Positions 43,871 through 52,627 of a stretch of DNA of 58,667 nt are shown here, piece after piece. The stretch comes from an uncultured Bacteroidales bacterium (GTDB lineage: Bacteria > Bacteroidota > Bacteroidia > Bacteroidales > UBA932), in the NCBI GenBank assembly GCA_944322715.1, contig CALUPT010000016.1:1-58667 (forward strand), read 5' to 3'. The position numbers were made by a program, and so were the translations under genes. Under the pieces are notes generated by a model. It had not been told where the DNA came from and searched no databases. It saw only the letters and a list, made by a program, of their open reading frames with translations. Position 1 is the first letter of the stretch; every line of letters begins with the position of its first letter.

Positions 43871-44344
43871 CTAGAATCTGTATCGTACTCCAAATGTCGG
43901 CACGAACCCGAACATCCCTTCATCGTAGAATCTTGCCCCTCCGTTCCCTGCCGCGAAGCCTATCTGTGGCCTGAGGTCGACTGAAAGCTGGAGCGGGAAC
44001 CAGAATGTATATTCAAGCCCTACCTGTCCGACTATTCCGAATACGAACTCCTGTCTGCCAATGAAATCCAGTCCTACAGTCGCTCCCGGTCCGGCATAGA
44101 ATCCCCATTCTCCCCTTGCTGTCCATGCAGGCTGCGCAATCATGAAATTGTATGTGGCAGTCGCATTCAGAGCCGAGAAATAGCAGAGCCCGAGATTGGC
44201 TTCAACGAAATTCTCTCCGCCTACATAATGCTGGTAACTGGCTTCGAGGCCGTATGTCAGCCTTCCTCCGAGTGCCCTTGGCTGGGCAGATGCAGCGAAT
44301 GCAATTCCGAATGCAAGGGCTGCAATCACGATAATTTTCTTCAT
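43871..44344 (-). CDS. Outer-membrane beta-barrel protein
   Basis: A 157-aa protein with a signal peptide ending at AASAQ. The mature chain is made of alternating aromatic beta-strands (RLTYGLEASYQHYV, VEANLGLCYF, ATYNFMI, GEWGFYAGPGATVGLDF, VGLEYTFW, FVPTFGVRYRF) and ends in Phe, as expected for a small 8-strand barrel recognised by BamA. The start at 44344 is chosen for the signal peptide; the frame extends upstream past the promoter. Function unknown; it stands alone with its own promoter. Confidence 0.82.
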   Translation of the reverse strand: MKKIIVIAALAFGIAFAASAQPRALGGRLTYGLEASYQHYVGGENFVEANLGLCYFSALNATATYNFMIAQPAWTARGEWGFYAGPGATVGLDFIGRQEFVFGIVGQVGLEYTFWFPLQLSVDLRPQIGFAAGNGGARFYDEGMFGFVPTFGVRYRF

Positions 44345-44370
44345 GACATTAAAAATTTGCAATTTCAACA

Positions 44371-44378
44371 CAAAGATA
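44371..44378 (-). promoter_or_regulatory. -7 box for the beta-barrel gene
   Basis: On the minus strand TATCTTTG lies 26 bases before the ATG at 44344. Upstream of it AATTTTG-T-CAAAATT (44433-44447) is a perfect 7+1+7 inverted repeat that could be an operator for either divergent gene. Confidence 0.55.
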
Positions 44379-44510
44379 GACTTTTTATCCATATACGGAT
44401 GCCATTACGCAGAAAATCTACGGGTTTATGAAAATTTTGTCAAAATTCCGTTGCCGTTTTCCGGGAGACGGTTTGTTTTTATTATCTTCGCAAACAAAAC
44501 GTGAAACGGT

Positions 44511-45686
44511 ATGAGAAGATTGCTATCTATTGTGATGCCTGTATGTGCCGCATTGCTGTCATGCGCGGGGCAGGAGTCAATGGAGACTCTGACTGACAGG
44601 GTTTTCTCGAGGGCTGCGGATCAGCTGGCCCTTTTGGATTCCAATCTTGGGGAAGGGGAGTGTCCCCGTTCCATAGACAGTGACGGGAACCTTGTCGCAT
44701 CTGATATATGGTGGTGGTGCTCCGGTTTCTATCCGGGGTCGCTGTGGCTGGTGTATGAATATACCGGCGATGAAGGGATCCGGACTCTTGCGGAGAAGCA
44801 TACATCCATGCTGGATACGCTGCAGTACCGGACCAACGACCACGATGTGGGATTCCAGCTGAACTGCAGCTATGGCAACGGCTTCCGGCTTACGGGCAAT
44901 CCGGAATACAGGGAAATCCTCTGCAACGGCGCCCGTTCGCTTGCCACCCGTTTCAATCCGGTTGTGGGCTGTACCCGGAGCTGGGATCATGGCAGGACGT
45001 GGAAGTTTCCGGTAATCATAGACAACATGATGAATCTCGAACTTCTTCTCGAAGCGGCGGAACTGTCCGGGGATGATTCCCTCAGGGAAGTGGCGGAAAG
45101 CCATGCGATGACGACCATGAAGAACCATTACCGTCCGGATGGGAGCAGTTTCCATCTGGTGGATTATGACCCCGGGACCGGGGAGGTGCGCGGCAGGCAG
45201 ACCGTCCAGGGTTTTGCCGACTGGTCAGCATGGTCCCGCGGCCAGGCATGGGGACTGTATGCGTATACAATGATGTACCGTTATACGGGAAAGGATACGT
45301 ATCTTGAACAGGCACGGAAGGTGGCGGACTATCTGCTGCCGCGTCTTCCGGAAGATGGCGTTCCTTACTGGGATTATGATTCGGACCTGATACCGGAGGA
45401 TTACAGGGACGCATCGGCCGGGGCGGTTATGGCAAGTGCCCTTGTGGAACTGAGTACATTCGTCCAGGGAGAGAAGTCTGCCGGATATCTCGGGACCGCG
45501 GAGAAGATCATCCGTACCCTTGCCTCCGATGAATACCTGTCCGCTCCTGGAGAGGAGTGCGGTTTCCTTCTGAAACACAGTGTGGGCAACAAGCCGGGCA
45601 ACGTAGAGGTGGATGTGCCTCTGACATACGCGGACTACTATTTCCTGGAAGCCCTTCTCCGGTACAGTGCCCTCGTTTCAAAATGA
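44511..45686 (+). CDS. GH88-family unsaturated glucuronyl hydrolase-like lipoprotein
   Basis: A 391-aa (alpha/alpha)6-barrel enzyme with a lipoprotein signal (ALLSC, Cys 18). TNDHDVGFQLNCSYG and VIIDNMMNLELLLEAAEL carry the two Asp residues used in GH88 hydration catalysis; SRGQAWGLYAYTMMYRYT is the family core motif. GH88 enzymes remove 4,5-unsaturated uronic acid from oligosaccharides left by polysaccharide lyases (for example heparin, chondroitin or ulvan). No lyase is in the window. The DUF4886 gene follows after 7 bases and may remove a substituent from the same glycan. Confidence 0.85.
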   Translation: MRRLLSIVMPVCAALLSCAGQESMETLTDRVFSRAADQLALLDSNLGEGECPRSIDSDGNLVASDIWWWCSGFYPGSLWLVYEYTGDEGIRTLAEKHTSMLDTLQYRTNDHDVGFQLNCSYGNGFRLTGNPEYREILCNGARSLATRFNPVVGCTRSWDHGRTWKFPVIIDNMMNLELLLEAAELSGDDSLREVAESHAMTTMKNHYRPDGSSFHLVDYDPGTGEVRGRQTVQGFADWSAWSRGQAWGLYAYTMMYRYTGKDTYLEQARKVADYLLPRLPEDGVPYWDYDSDLIPEDYRDASAGAVMASALVELSTFVQGEKSAGYLGTAEKIIRTLASDEYLSAPGEECGFLLKHSVGNKPGNVEVDVPLTYADYYFLEALLRYSALVSK

Positions 45687-45693
45687 TATCCCC

Positions 45694-46548
45694 ATGCGCA
45701 GATTTCAAATGACAGTGATGCTGCTTGTCCTGTGCCTGGGATTTGCGTCGGCGAAAACGCCGGCCGATACCGTACGTATCCTTGCGATAGGGAACAGCTT
45801 TTCGCAGGATGCGGTGGAACAGTATTTTTTCGAACTTGCTCAGGATGCAGGGATTCCGGTGATTGTCGGCAATGCCTATATCGGCGGATGTTCCATAGAG
45901 AGACATGTGCTCAATTCCAGAAGCGGGGCTGCCGGCTATGCCTACCGCAAGGTCGGCGAGGATGGCAGCGGGGAGAGAAAGGAATATCCGGGGAGAACCC
46001 TTGAGGAAATCATTGCGGATGAACCGTGGGATTATGTGAGCCTGCAGCAGGCGAGTCCTCTGTCCGGTATATATGACAGCTATGCACAGTGGCTTCCGGA
46101 GCTCTACGGCTATGTGAAGGAGAGGGTGCCGGAAGATACGCAGTTCATTCTTCACCAGACTTGGGCATACGCCGCGGACTCTGACCATGGCGGATTCAGG
46201 AACTACGGCAATGACCAGATGAAGATGTACAGGTCTATCGTCGATGCGAATGAAAAGGCGGCAGAACTTGTCGGCATCGGTATCATTATCCCGTCCGGGA
46301 CCGCAATCCAGAATGCCCGCACATCTTTCATCGGAGACAATATGGACAGGGATGGATACCATCTCGACCTTCTGTGGGGCCGCTATACGGCTGCCTGTAC
46401 ATGGTTCGAGAAGCTGTTCGGTCATGTCCTCGGCAACGGCTATGCTCCTGAAGGGATGTCGCGGCCTTATGTCCGGGTTGCGCAGCTCTCCGCGAAGAAG
46501 GCTGTCCGTCATCCGGATGAGGTCACGCGGATAAATGTCCGGAACTGA
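45694..46548 (+). CDS. Exported DUF4886 protein, SGNH-hydrolase-like
   Basis: A 284-aa protein with a signal peptide (about 1-20). VRILAIGNSFSQDAVEQY contains the GNSFS nucleophile-type motif, followed by GNAYIGGCSIERH; a possible catalytic Asp-His pair is in DRDGYHLD. The family is frequent in Bacteroidota polysaccharide loci and probably contains carbohydrate esterases or related hydrolases; the reaction is not proven. The start at 45694 gives the signal peptide. It lies in an operon with the GH88-like gene. Confidence 0.85.
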   Translation: MRRFQMTVMLLVLCLGFASAKTPADTVRILAIGNSFSQDAVEQYFFELAQDAGIPVIVGNAYIGGCSIERHVLNSRSGAAGYAYRKVGEDGSGERKEYPGRTLEEIIADEPWDYVSLQQASPLSGIYDSYAQWLPELYGYVKERVPEDTQFILHQTWAYAADSDHGGFRNYGNDQMKMYRSIVDANEKAAELVGIGIIIPSGTAIQNARTSFIGDNMDRDGYHLDLLWGRYTAACTWFEKLFGHVLGNGYAPEGMSRPYVRVAQLSAKKAVRHPDEVTRINVRN

Positions 46549-46553
46549 TGCCG

Positions 46554-46561
46554 TATCTTTG
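46554..46561 (+). promoter_or_regulatory. -7 box for ndk
   Basis: TATCTTTG fits TAnnTTTG. The leader then contains the short inverted repeat AACAGT-CGA-ACTGTT (46564-46578) right at the expected transcript 5' end. Confidence 0.5.
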
Positions 46562-46620
46562 GAAACAGTCGAACTGTTCATCCGTCCATTTCATCGAATT
46601 CACATTAAAATAACTCCATA

Positions 46621-47082
46621 ATGGAAAGGACACTTGTCATTATCAAGCCCGGCACTTTGCAGAGAGGTCTTGTCGGAGAAGTCATATCGCGGTTCGAGAA
46701 AAGGGGGCTCAAGCTTGTGGCGATGAAAATGCAGCAGCTGACCCCGGAAATACTGGATGTGCATTATGCCCATCTCAAGGACAGGCCGTTCTTCCCGTGG
46801 CTTAAGGCAGGGATGATGGCCGCTCCGGTAATTCTCTGCTGTTGGGAAGGGTTCGAGGCAGTCAGGACGGTCAGGGAGATGGCCGGTGCCACCAATGCCC
46901 GCAAGGCTGCCCCGGGAACAATCAGAGGCGACTACGGTATGAGTTCGCAGGAGAACATCGTCCATACATCCGATTCCGTGGAGAATGCCCGTATCGAACT
47001 CGACAGGTTCTTCTCTCCGGAGGACTATTGCGAATATCCTTCTCCGCTGCAGCAGTACCTTTACGCCCCTGATGAAAACTGA
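46621..47082 (+). CDS. ndk: Nucleoside-diphosphate kinase
   Basis: A 153-aa enzyme that uses ATP to phosphorylate NDPs to NTPs through a phospho-histidine. ERTLVIIKPGTLQRGLVGEVI is the N-terminal hallmark, and the active His lies in NIVHTSDS (about 119). The usual NATNP-like stretch reads GATNARKAAPGTIRGDYG. The length fits the Bacteroidota form, slightly longer than E. coli Ndk (143 aa). It converges on metK with 20 bases between the stops. Confidence 0.95.
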   Translation: MERTLVIIKPGTLQRGLVGEVISRFEKRGLKLVAMKMQQLTPEILDVHYAHLKDRPFFPWLKAGMMAAPVILCCWEGFEAVRTVREMAGATNARKAAPGTIRGDYGMSSQENIVHTSDSVENARIELDRFFSPEDYCEYPSPLQQYLYAPDEN

Positions 47083-47102
47083 CGCTATCCGGTAGACTCC
47101 GG

Positions 47103-48443
47103 TTACAGGTCAAAAGCCTTCTTTACGGCATCAATTGAGTCAAGAAGTTCCCAGCCGAAGAAAAGGGCCACTTCCTGGCTTCTTTTTCCGTTCCTGACGA
47201 CCTCGACGACATCCTGGTACGGGTGCCGTCCGACATGTCCGTATGCGGCTGTGGGTTCGTAGATAGGATTCTTCAGATGGAACTTCTCTATTATCTTTGC
47301 CGGACGCAGATCGAACAGTTCACCGATCCGTGCTGCAATTTCTTCATCTGTAATCTGATGCCCTGACCTGTCTTTCTTCGCGGTGCCGTAAGAGTCGGCG
47401 TAGATGCTCACCGGCCTTGCCACTCCGATGGCGTATGCAACCTGCACGAGCAGTTCGTCCGCCACTCCTGCTGCGACAAGGTTCTTAGCTATGTACCTTG
47501 CTGCGTATGCCGCCGACCTGTCCACCTTTGACGGGTCCTTGCCTGAGAAGGCCCCGCCTCCATGCGCGCCCTTGCCTCCGTAGGTGTCCACGATTATCTT
47601 GCGTCCTGTCAGTCCTGTGTCCCCGTGAGGCCCTCCGATGACGAATTTCCCTGTAGGGTTCACATGGAGTATATAGTCTCCCTTGAACAGGGCGGCAGTA
47701 CGCGGGGCGAGCTCCTCTATCATTGCAGGGATCAGGATTTCCTGTATGTCTTTCCTTATCTTGTCCTGCATTGCCTTGTCCACCCTGTCCTGTCCGTACT
47801 GCTCCACGGCTTCTTCATAGCTCATTCTGCCCAGTTCAGGCACCACGAAGTTATCGTGCTGGGTGGAGATTACTATAGTATGGATGCGGACAGGTCTGCG
47901 GGTCGAGCCATCGTACTCTATGGTGAACTGAGACTTGGAGTCCGGCCTGAGGTACGGCATCCGTTCCGGCTGCTCTTTCCTGATACGGGCGAGAACCCTC
48001 AGCGCAAGATGTGACAGGGCTAACGGAAGAGGCATGTATTCGGCCGTATCCCTGCAGGCATAGCCGAACATCATTCCCTGGTCTCCGGCCCCCTGCTCAT
48101 CAGGGTCGGCTCTCACCACGCCCCGGTTGATGTCCGCGCTCTGTTCATGCAGGGCGGAAAGAACACCGCAAGAGTTGCTGTCGAACATATATTCGGCCTT
48201 GTTGTAGCCGATACGGTCGATCACACGCCTTACTGTCGCCTGTATGTCCACGTATGCGTCTTCGGAGCGCACCTCCCCTCCTACAACGACGAGACCGGTG
48301 CTGCAGAATGTCTCGCACGCCACCTTCGCCTCTGGGTCCTGGCGGAGGAATTCATCAAGGATGGCATCGGAAATCTGGTCCGACACCTTGTCCGGGTGTC
48401 CCTCGGACACCGATTCGGAAGTAAAAAGATAGTTGTTGTACAT
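47103..48443 (-). CDS. metK: S-adenosylmethionine synthetase
   Basis: A 446-aa enzyme making SAM from methionine and [25 protein letters not shown] is the N-terminal ATP motif, [12 protein letters not shown] the central nonapeptide, and [23 protein letters not shown] the P-loop-like region. It is longer than E. coli MetK (384 aa), with extra residues mainly around 135-260. The start at 48443 is fixed because the open frame further upstream runs through the leader terminator. Regulation is by a SAM-II-type riboswitch and terminator in the leader. Confidence 0.96.
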   Translation of the reverse strand: MYNNYLFTSESVSEGHPDKVSDQISDAILDEFLRQDPEAKVACETFCSTGLVVVGGEVRSEDAYVDIQATVRRVIDRIGYNKAEYMFDSNSCGVLSALHEQSADINRGVVRADPDEQGAGDQGMMFGYACRDTAEYMPLPLALSHLALRVLARIRKEQPERMPYLRPDSKSQFTIEYDGSTRRPVRIHTIVISTQHDNFVVPELGRMSYEEAVEQYGQDRVDKAMQDKIRKDIQEILIPAMIEELAPRTAALFKGDYILHVNPTGKFVIGGPHGDTGLTGRKIIVDTYGGKGAHGGGAFSGKDPSKVDRSAAYAARYIAKNLVAAGVADELLVQVAYAIGVARPVSIYADSYGTAKKDRSGHQITDEEIAARIGELFDLRPAKIIEKFHLKNPIYEPTAAYGHVGRHPYQDVVEVVRNGKRSQEVALFFGWELLDSIDAVKKAFDL

Positions 48444-48459
48444 ATCGTATAAATAAAAA

Positions 48460-48486
48460 GCTCCGCACACATCACGCATGCGGAGC
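48460..48486 (-). terminator. Leader terminator in front of metK
   Basis: GCTCCGCA and TGCGGAGC (outer bases 48460 and 48486) form an 8-bp stem with an 11-base loop. On the minus strand it is followed by TTTTTATTTAT and ends 16 bases before the metK ATG. It sits just downstream of the SAM aptamer, so it is the likely off-switch. Confidence 0.8.
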
Positions 48487-48514
48487 AATCATTAAAATCC
48501 TAACCTTATGAAAA

Positions 48515-48564
48515 AGTTTTTTAGCATTTTTTTGTGTGGTTGCAAGCAGCCAAATCTCTCCACA
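48515..48564 (-). ncRNA. SAM-II-type riboswitch aptamer upstream of metK
   Basis: On the minus strand TGTGG (48564-48560) pairs with CCACA (48539-48535) as P1. The loop contains GATTTGGC and CTTGCAA, and an A-rich stretch leads to TGCTAAAAAAC at the 3' end. TTTGGC in the loop (48554-48549) can pair with GCTAAA (48525-48520), giving the H-type pseudoknot of SAM-II. The conserved GATTT, TTGCAA and GCTAAAAA blocks agree with that family, which is known from Alphaproteobacteria and Bacteroidota. Binding of SAM should lower metK expression. Confidence 0.82.
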
Positions 48565-48577
48565 TTTATTTTCGGGG

Positions 48578-48585
48578 CAAAGTTA
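48578..48585 (-). promoter_or_regulatory. -7 box for the metK leader
   Basis: On the minus strand TAACTTTG fits TAnnTTTG. A transcript would begin about 10 bases before the riboswitch P1 stem and run 130 bases to the metK ATG. Confidence 0.6.
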
Positions 48586-48699
48586 AGTAAAAATTCCAGA
48601 ATTTTGCTAATTTTGCCCTGCATTTTGGAATTTGTATGATTTTTTGCCGGTAATTCCGTCCGGCTGGAGGTGAATATAGATTTTAAAATATATCGGATT

Positions 48700-49953
48700 A
48701 TGCAACAGAACATTGACACTTACGATTTTACTGGCAAGAAAGCCATCGTCAGGGTTGACTTCAATGTCCCTCTCAACGAAAAACTTGAAATCACCGATGA
48801 CACCCGTATCAGGGCTGCCATCCCGACACTGAAGAAAGTCCTCGAGAAAGGCGGCTCGCTTATAATCATGTCTCATCTCGGCCGACCTAAAGGCGTGACA
48901 GACAAGTACTCCCTCAGGCACATCATCGGCCGTGTGCAGGAGCTCCTCGGAGTGCCTGTGAAGTTTGCGGATGACTGTATGAAGGCTGACGAGCAGGTGG
49001 CTGCCCTCAAGCCCGGCGAGGTGCTCGTACTTGAAAACCTCCGTTTCTATGCAGAGGAGGAGGGCAAGCCGAGAGGTCTTGCGGATGATGCGACCGATGA
49101 TGAGAAGAAGGCTGCCAAGGCTGCCGTAAAGGAGAGCCAGAAGAAGTTCGTCGAGAAGCTCGCTTCGTATGCTGACTGCTATATCAACGATGCATTCGGT
49201 ACCGCTCACCGTGCACACGCTTCTACGGCACTCATAGCAAAATACTTCCCGAACGACAAGATGTTCGGCTATCTGATGGAGGGCGAGATCAAGGCCATCG
49301 ACCGTGTCCTCAAGACTCCTGAACATCCGGTGACCGCTATCATCGGCGGGGCGAAAGTGTCTTCAAAGATCGGCATTATCGAGCATCTTTTCGATGTTGT
49401 CGACAATATGATTATCGGCGGAGGTATGGTGTATACCTTCATCAAGGCCCAGGGCGGAAAGATCGGAAAGTCCCTCTGCGAGGATGACCAGCTCGACCTT
49501 GCCCTCAATATCATGAAGAAGGCTGAGGAGAAGGGCGTGAAGCTGTATCTTTCAAAGGAGGTTGTCATCGCTGATGCTTTCTCCAACGATGCAAACACCA
49601 AGATCTGCGCAAACAACGAGATCCCTGATGAGTGGGAGGGTGTTGATGCCGCTCCGAGCACGCTTGCAGTATGGGAGGATGTCATTATGAAGTCGAAGAC
49701 CATCCTCTGGAACGGACCTGTGGGAGTCTTCGAGATCCCTGCATTCGCAAAGGGTACCAACAAGGTGGCGGAGATGCTTGCAAAGGCGACCGAGAACGGA
49801 GCGTTCACTCTCGTGGGAGGCGGAGATTCTGTGGCTGCCGTCACCCAGATGGGCTATGCGAAGAAGGTCAGCTATGTATCCACCGGCGGCGGTGCGATGC
49901 TCGAATACCTCGAAGGCAAGGAACTTCCGGGTATTGCGGCAATCCGCGAATAA
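48700..49953 (+). CDS. pgk: Phosphoglycerate kinase
   Basis: A 417-aa glycolytic enzyme that makes ATP from 1,3-bisphosphoglycerate. [13 protein letters not shown] is at about 14-26, SHLGRPKG at about 59-66, LENLRFY and [15 protein letters not shown] follow, and the nucleotide site is in [10 protein letters not shown] near the C terminus. The start at 48700 fits the family's N terminus; GTG at 48670 would add ten unlikely residues. It diverges from metK and ends at a clear terminator. Its GC-rich codon use contrasts sharply with the following island. Confidence 0.97.
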   Translation: MQQNIDTYDFTGKKAIVRVDFNVPLNEKLEITDDTRIRAAIPTLKKVLEKGGSLIIMSHLGRPKGVTDKYSLRHIIGRVQELLGVPVKFADDCMKADEQVAALKPGEVLVLENLRFYAEEEGKPRGLADDATDDEKKAAKAAVKESQKKFVEKLASYADCYINDAFGTAHRAHASTALIAKYFPNDKMFGYLMEGEIKAIDRVLKTPEHPVTAIIGGAKVSSKIGIIEHLFDVVDNMIIGGGMVYTFIKAQGGKIGKSLCEDDQLDLALNIMKKAEEKGVKLYLSKEVVIADAFSNDANTKICANNEIPDEWEGVDAAPSTLAVWEDVIMKSKTILWNGPVGVFEIPAFAKGTNKVAEMLAKATENGAFTLVGGGDSVAAVTQMGYAKKVSYVSTGGGAMLEYLEGKELPGIAAIRE

Positions 49954-49976
49954 TTCCGGAAATACGCATGACAGAT

Positions 49977-50009
49977 CAGGGCGACCGTACAGGCCGCCCT
50001 GTTTGTTTG
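49977..50009 (+). terminator. Intrinsic terminator of pgk
   Basis: CAGGGCG at 49977-49983 pairs with CGCCCTG at 49995-50001, followed by TTTGTTTG. It marks the end of the core segment before the restriction island. Confidence 0.75.
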
Positions 50010-50046
50010 CCCGGAGTGCCGGATACCTGGTTTTCCGGTACCGACC

Positions 50047-50073
50047 GTTATTTGGTTGGAACCAACAAATAAC
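50047..50073. repeat. Near-perfect inverted repeat at the left edge of the restriction island
   Basis: GTTATTTGGTTGG at 50047-50059 is the complement of CCAACAAATAAC at 50062-50073 except for one missing base. It lies where base composition changes from GC-rich to AT-rich. It may be a second terminator, a protein site or a remnant of an element end. Confidence 0.45.
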
Positions 50074-50146
50074 ATGACCAACTCAAATAACCATCTTATC
50101 AAAGACAATTCTTCTATTTTTAGTCGTGATTTCCATACACGAATCT

Positions 50147-50164
50147 TATGTTCAAACGAACATA
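50147..50164. promoter_or_regulatory. Operator-like inverted repeat upstream of the HTH gene
   Basis: TATGTTC-AAAC-GAACATA is a perfect 7+4+7 inverted repeat about 45-60 bases upstream of the HTH gene's -7 box. It could be a binding site for the HTH protein, as in restriction-modification controller systems. Inference only. Confidence 0.4.
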
Positions 50165-50207
50165 CAGAAAAGTAAAGTACTTCTATTATCAAGCAAAATT
50201 AATTCAT

Positions 50208-50215
50208 TATCTTTG
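50208..50215 (+). promoter_or_regulatory. -7 box for the restriction-modification operon
   Basis: TATCTTTG fits TAnnTTTG and lies 25 bases before the ATG at 50241. No other promoter is evident before hsdM, so it probably drives the whole operon. Confidence 0.55.
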
Positions 50216-50240
50216 CTTCAAATTCAATTTAATGATTGGT

Positions 50241-50441
50241 ATGGAAGATATAAATAGGCTCAAATTGGTTCTTGTCGAGAAAAAGAAAACTGGCAAATGG
50301 TTGGCTGAACAGTTGAAAAAAGATCCTTCAACTGTATCAAAATGGTGTACCAATGTTTCACAGCCGGACTTGGCGACTCTTTCAAGAATAGCTGAGTTAT
50401 TAAATATTGACAGGAGGGAACTCATTAATAAAAGCAAGTGA
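50241..50441 (+). CDS. Small XRE-type HTH protein, likely R-M controller
   Basis: A 66-aa helix-turn-helix protein: KKTGKWLAEQLKKDPSTVSKWCTN is the HTH unit, with LSRIAELLNIDRRELI as helices 4-5. It matches the small Cro/XRE proteins that control restriction-modification genes. ATG at 50241 is chosen; ATG at 50232 would add three residues. The stop is 6 bases before hsdM, so it is co-transcribed. Autoregulation through the upstream inverted repeat is a reasonable guess. Confidence 0.8.
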   Translation: MEDINRLKLVLVEKKKTGKWLAEQLKKDPSTVSKWCTNVSQPDLATLSRIAELLNIDRRELINKSK

Positions 50442-50447
50442 ATAATT

Positions 50448-52004
50448 ATGACAAGCATACAACAAAGAGAGCAATTACAATCCCAAATTTGGAAGATAGC
50501 CAACGAAGTGCGTGGGGCTGTTGATGGATGGGATTTCAAGCAATTTGTTTTGGGAACATTGTTCTACCGCTTCATCAGTGAAAATTTTGCAGATTATATA
50601 AAAGGTGGGGACGACAGTATTGACTACGCTTCCTTGCCGGATAGTATCATAACTTCTGAAATAAAGGAAGATGCGGTCAAGACAAAAGGATATTTTATCT
50701 ATCCGAGCCAGCTTTTTGTCAATGTGGTTAAGACCGCCCATACAAATCCCAATCTGAATACGGATTTGAAAGCCATTTTTAATTCTATCGAAAGTTCCGC
50801 CAACGGTTATGCTTCCGAAAAGAACATCAAAGGTTTGTTCGCCGATTTCGACACGACCAGTACCCGGCTCGGCAATACCGTTGAAAACAAAAACAGCCGT
50901 TTGGCTGCTGTCTTGAAAGGCGTTGCCGGATTGAATTTCGGAAGTTTTGAAGAACACCAAATTGACCTTTTCGGGGATGCTTACGAGTATCTGATTAACA
51001 ATTATGCCGCCAATGCAGGTAAGTCGGGAGGAGAGTTCTTTACTCCGCAGAATGTTTCCAAACTCATATCAAGGCTTGCCATGCACAAACAAACTACCGT
51101 CAATAAAATCTATGACCCTGCTGCAGGTTCGGGTTCGTTGCTTCTGCAAGCCAAGAAACAGTTTGAAGACCGTATCATAGAAGATGGCTTCTTCGGTCAG
51201 GAAATAAATCATACGACTTATAATCTGGCCCGTATGAATATGTTTCTGCACAATATTAATTACGATAAGTTTAATATTGCACTCGGAAATACGCTTACCG
51301 AACCGCAGTTTGGAGATGAAAAGCCTTTTGATGCCATAGTTTCCAATCCGCCTTATTCAGTAAACTGGATTGGTTCTGATGATCCAACTCTTATCAATGA
51401 CGACCGTTTTGCTCCGGCTGGAGTGCTTGCACCCAAGTCCAAAGCCGATTTTGCCTTTGTGCTTCATGCTTTGAGCTACCTTTCGAGCAAGGGACGGGCC
51501 GCCATTGTCTGCTTCCCCGGAATTTTCTACCGTGGCGGAGCAGAGCAGAAAATCAGAAAATATTTAGTGGACGGCAATTATGTCGAAACTATTATCTCAT
51601 TGCCTTCCAATTTGTTCTACGGTACTCCGATAGCGGTTAATATTCTAGTTCTGTCAAAGCATAAGTCCGATACTAAAATCCAGTTCATAGATGCTAGCGG
51701 AGAAGGCTTCTTCACGAAAGAGACCAACAATAATATACTAGAAGACAGGCATATAGACAGGATTATAGACATCTTCGACAAAAAGGAAGATGTTGAATAT
51801 GTTGCCAAATCTGTTGATTATAAAGCCATTGCCGAGAATGATTATAACTTGTCAGTAAGCAGTTATATTGAGGTGGAAGACACTCGTCCAAAAACAGACA
51901 TTAAGGAACTGAACGAGCGCATCCGCCGGATTGTGGCACGGGAAAACGAGTTGCGTGCTGAAATAGACAAGATTGTAGCAGAATTGGAGAGGGATGAGAT
52001 ATGA
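50448..52004 (+). CDS. hsdM: Type I restriction-modification methyltransferase subunit M
   Basis: A 518-aa N6-adenine methyltransferase subunit, matching the length of type IC EcoR124I HsdM. The N-terminal helical domain (about 1-150) starts [21 protein letters not shown]. The SAM motif is [10 protein letters not shown] at 223-232 and the catalytic motif NPPY at 300-303. The C-terminal helix (about 485-518) should contact HsdS. With HsdS it methylates host DNA; with HsdR it forms the restriction enzyme. It overlaps the ORF6N gene by 4 bases (ATGA). Confidence 0.96.
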   Translation: MTSIQQREQLQSQIWKIANEVRGAVDGWDFKQFVLGTLFYRFISENFADYIKGGDDSIDYASLPDSIITSEIKEDAVKTKGYFIYPSQLFVNVVKTAHTNPNLNTDLKAIFNSIESSANGYASEKNIKGLFADFDTTSTRLGNTVENKNSRLAAVLKGVAGLNFGSFEEHQIDLFGDAYEYLINNYAANAGKSGGEFFTPQNVSKLISRLAMHKQTTVNKIYDPAAGSGSLLLQAKKQFEDRIIEDGFFGQEINHTTYNLARMNMFLHNINYDKFNIALGNTLTEPQFGDEKPFDAIVSNPPYSVNWIGSDDPTLINDDRFAPAGVLAPKSKADFAFVLHALSYLSSKGRAAIVCFPGIFYRGGAEQKIRKYLVDGNYVETIISLPSNLFYGTPIAVNILVLSKHKSDTKIQFIDASGEGFFTKETNNNILEDRHIDRIIDIFDKKEDVEYVAKSVDYKAIAENDYNLSVSSYIEVEDTRPKTDIKELNERIRRIVARENELRAEIDKIVAELERDEI

Positions 52005-52627
52005 AACTGACAAAAGAATTGAATACAGTAAGGCATACAACCGAATTAGACCCTGAGTTGCTGTCGAGTGTGCGAAACAGCATAACTGTGATCAGAGGAA
52101 TGCCTGTTATTGCAGATGCCGATGTGGCTAATCTTTATGGGGTTGAGACAAAGAGGATCAATGAAGCTGTGCGTAATAATCCGGACAAGTTCCCGGAGGA
52201 TTACATGTTTATCTTGTCTTCCGAAGAAACCGCTGTTTTGCGGTCGAAATTTTCGTCCACAAAACTTTCTTCCAAAAGTCGGTCACTTCCCAAAGCCTTT
52301 ACTGAAAAAGGATTGTATATGTTGGCCACAATCTTAAAGAGCAAGAACGCATTAAATGTAACGTTTGCTATTATAGAAACTTTCACGAAAGTCAGAAGTT
52401 TGAAAAGAGAATTGCTTGATTTGCATAAGGAAACCGATTCCGAGAAACAGATGACAAAAATGCAGCACTTTGGCAAAGTACTGTCAGATATCGTGATGCC
52501 GGATTTGGAAACATCTGAAACGGAATCTACGTTGGAACTGAATTTCTTTATAGGGAAAATAAAACATACCGTCAGGCGTGTGAAAAAATCAATCGCAAAT
52601 AATACATCAGGGGAGGATGAACTATGA
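52001..52627 (+). CDS. ORF6N-domain protein inside the hsd operon
   Basis: A 208-aa protein. Residues about 24-115 match the phage-type ORF6N/KilA-N DNA-binding domain: [20 protein letters not shown], then [20 protein letters not shown] and [18 protein letters not shown]. The C-terminal part is helical and charged. It overlaps both hsdM and hsdS by 4 bases, so it is made with the restriction-modification proteins. Such genes recur in Bacteroidota type I loci; whether they regulate, sense phage or modify HsdS action is not known. Confidence 0.88.
   Translation: MKLTKELNTVRHTTELDPELLSSVRNSITVIRGMPVIADADVANLYGVETKRINEAVRNNPDKFPEDYMFILSSEETAVLRSKFSSTKLSSKSRSLPKAFTEKGLYMLATILKSKNALNVTFAIIETFTKVRSLKRELLDLHKETDSEKQMTKMQHFGKVLSDIVMPDLETSETESTLELNFFIGKIKHTVRRVKKSIANNTSGEDEL

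Noticed and set aside
45508..46581. Long open frame on the minus strand opposite the DUF4886 gene
   Set aside because: The plus strand encodes a signal peptide and conserved DUF4886 motifs; the minus frame has no recognisable domain.
48444..48488. Upstream start for metK at 48488
   Set aside because: The extra codons run through the leader terminator hairpin and match no MetK N terminus.
50074..50175. Plus-strand open frame of 33 codons before the HTH gene
   Set aside because: It begins inside the inverted repeat region, has no promoter or ribosome site and no recognisable sequence.
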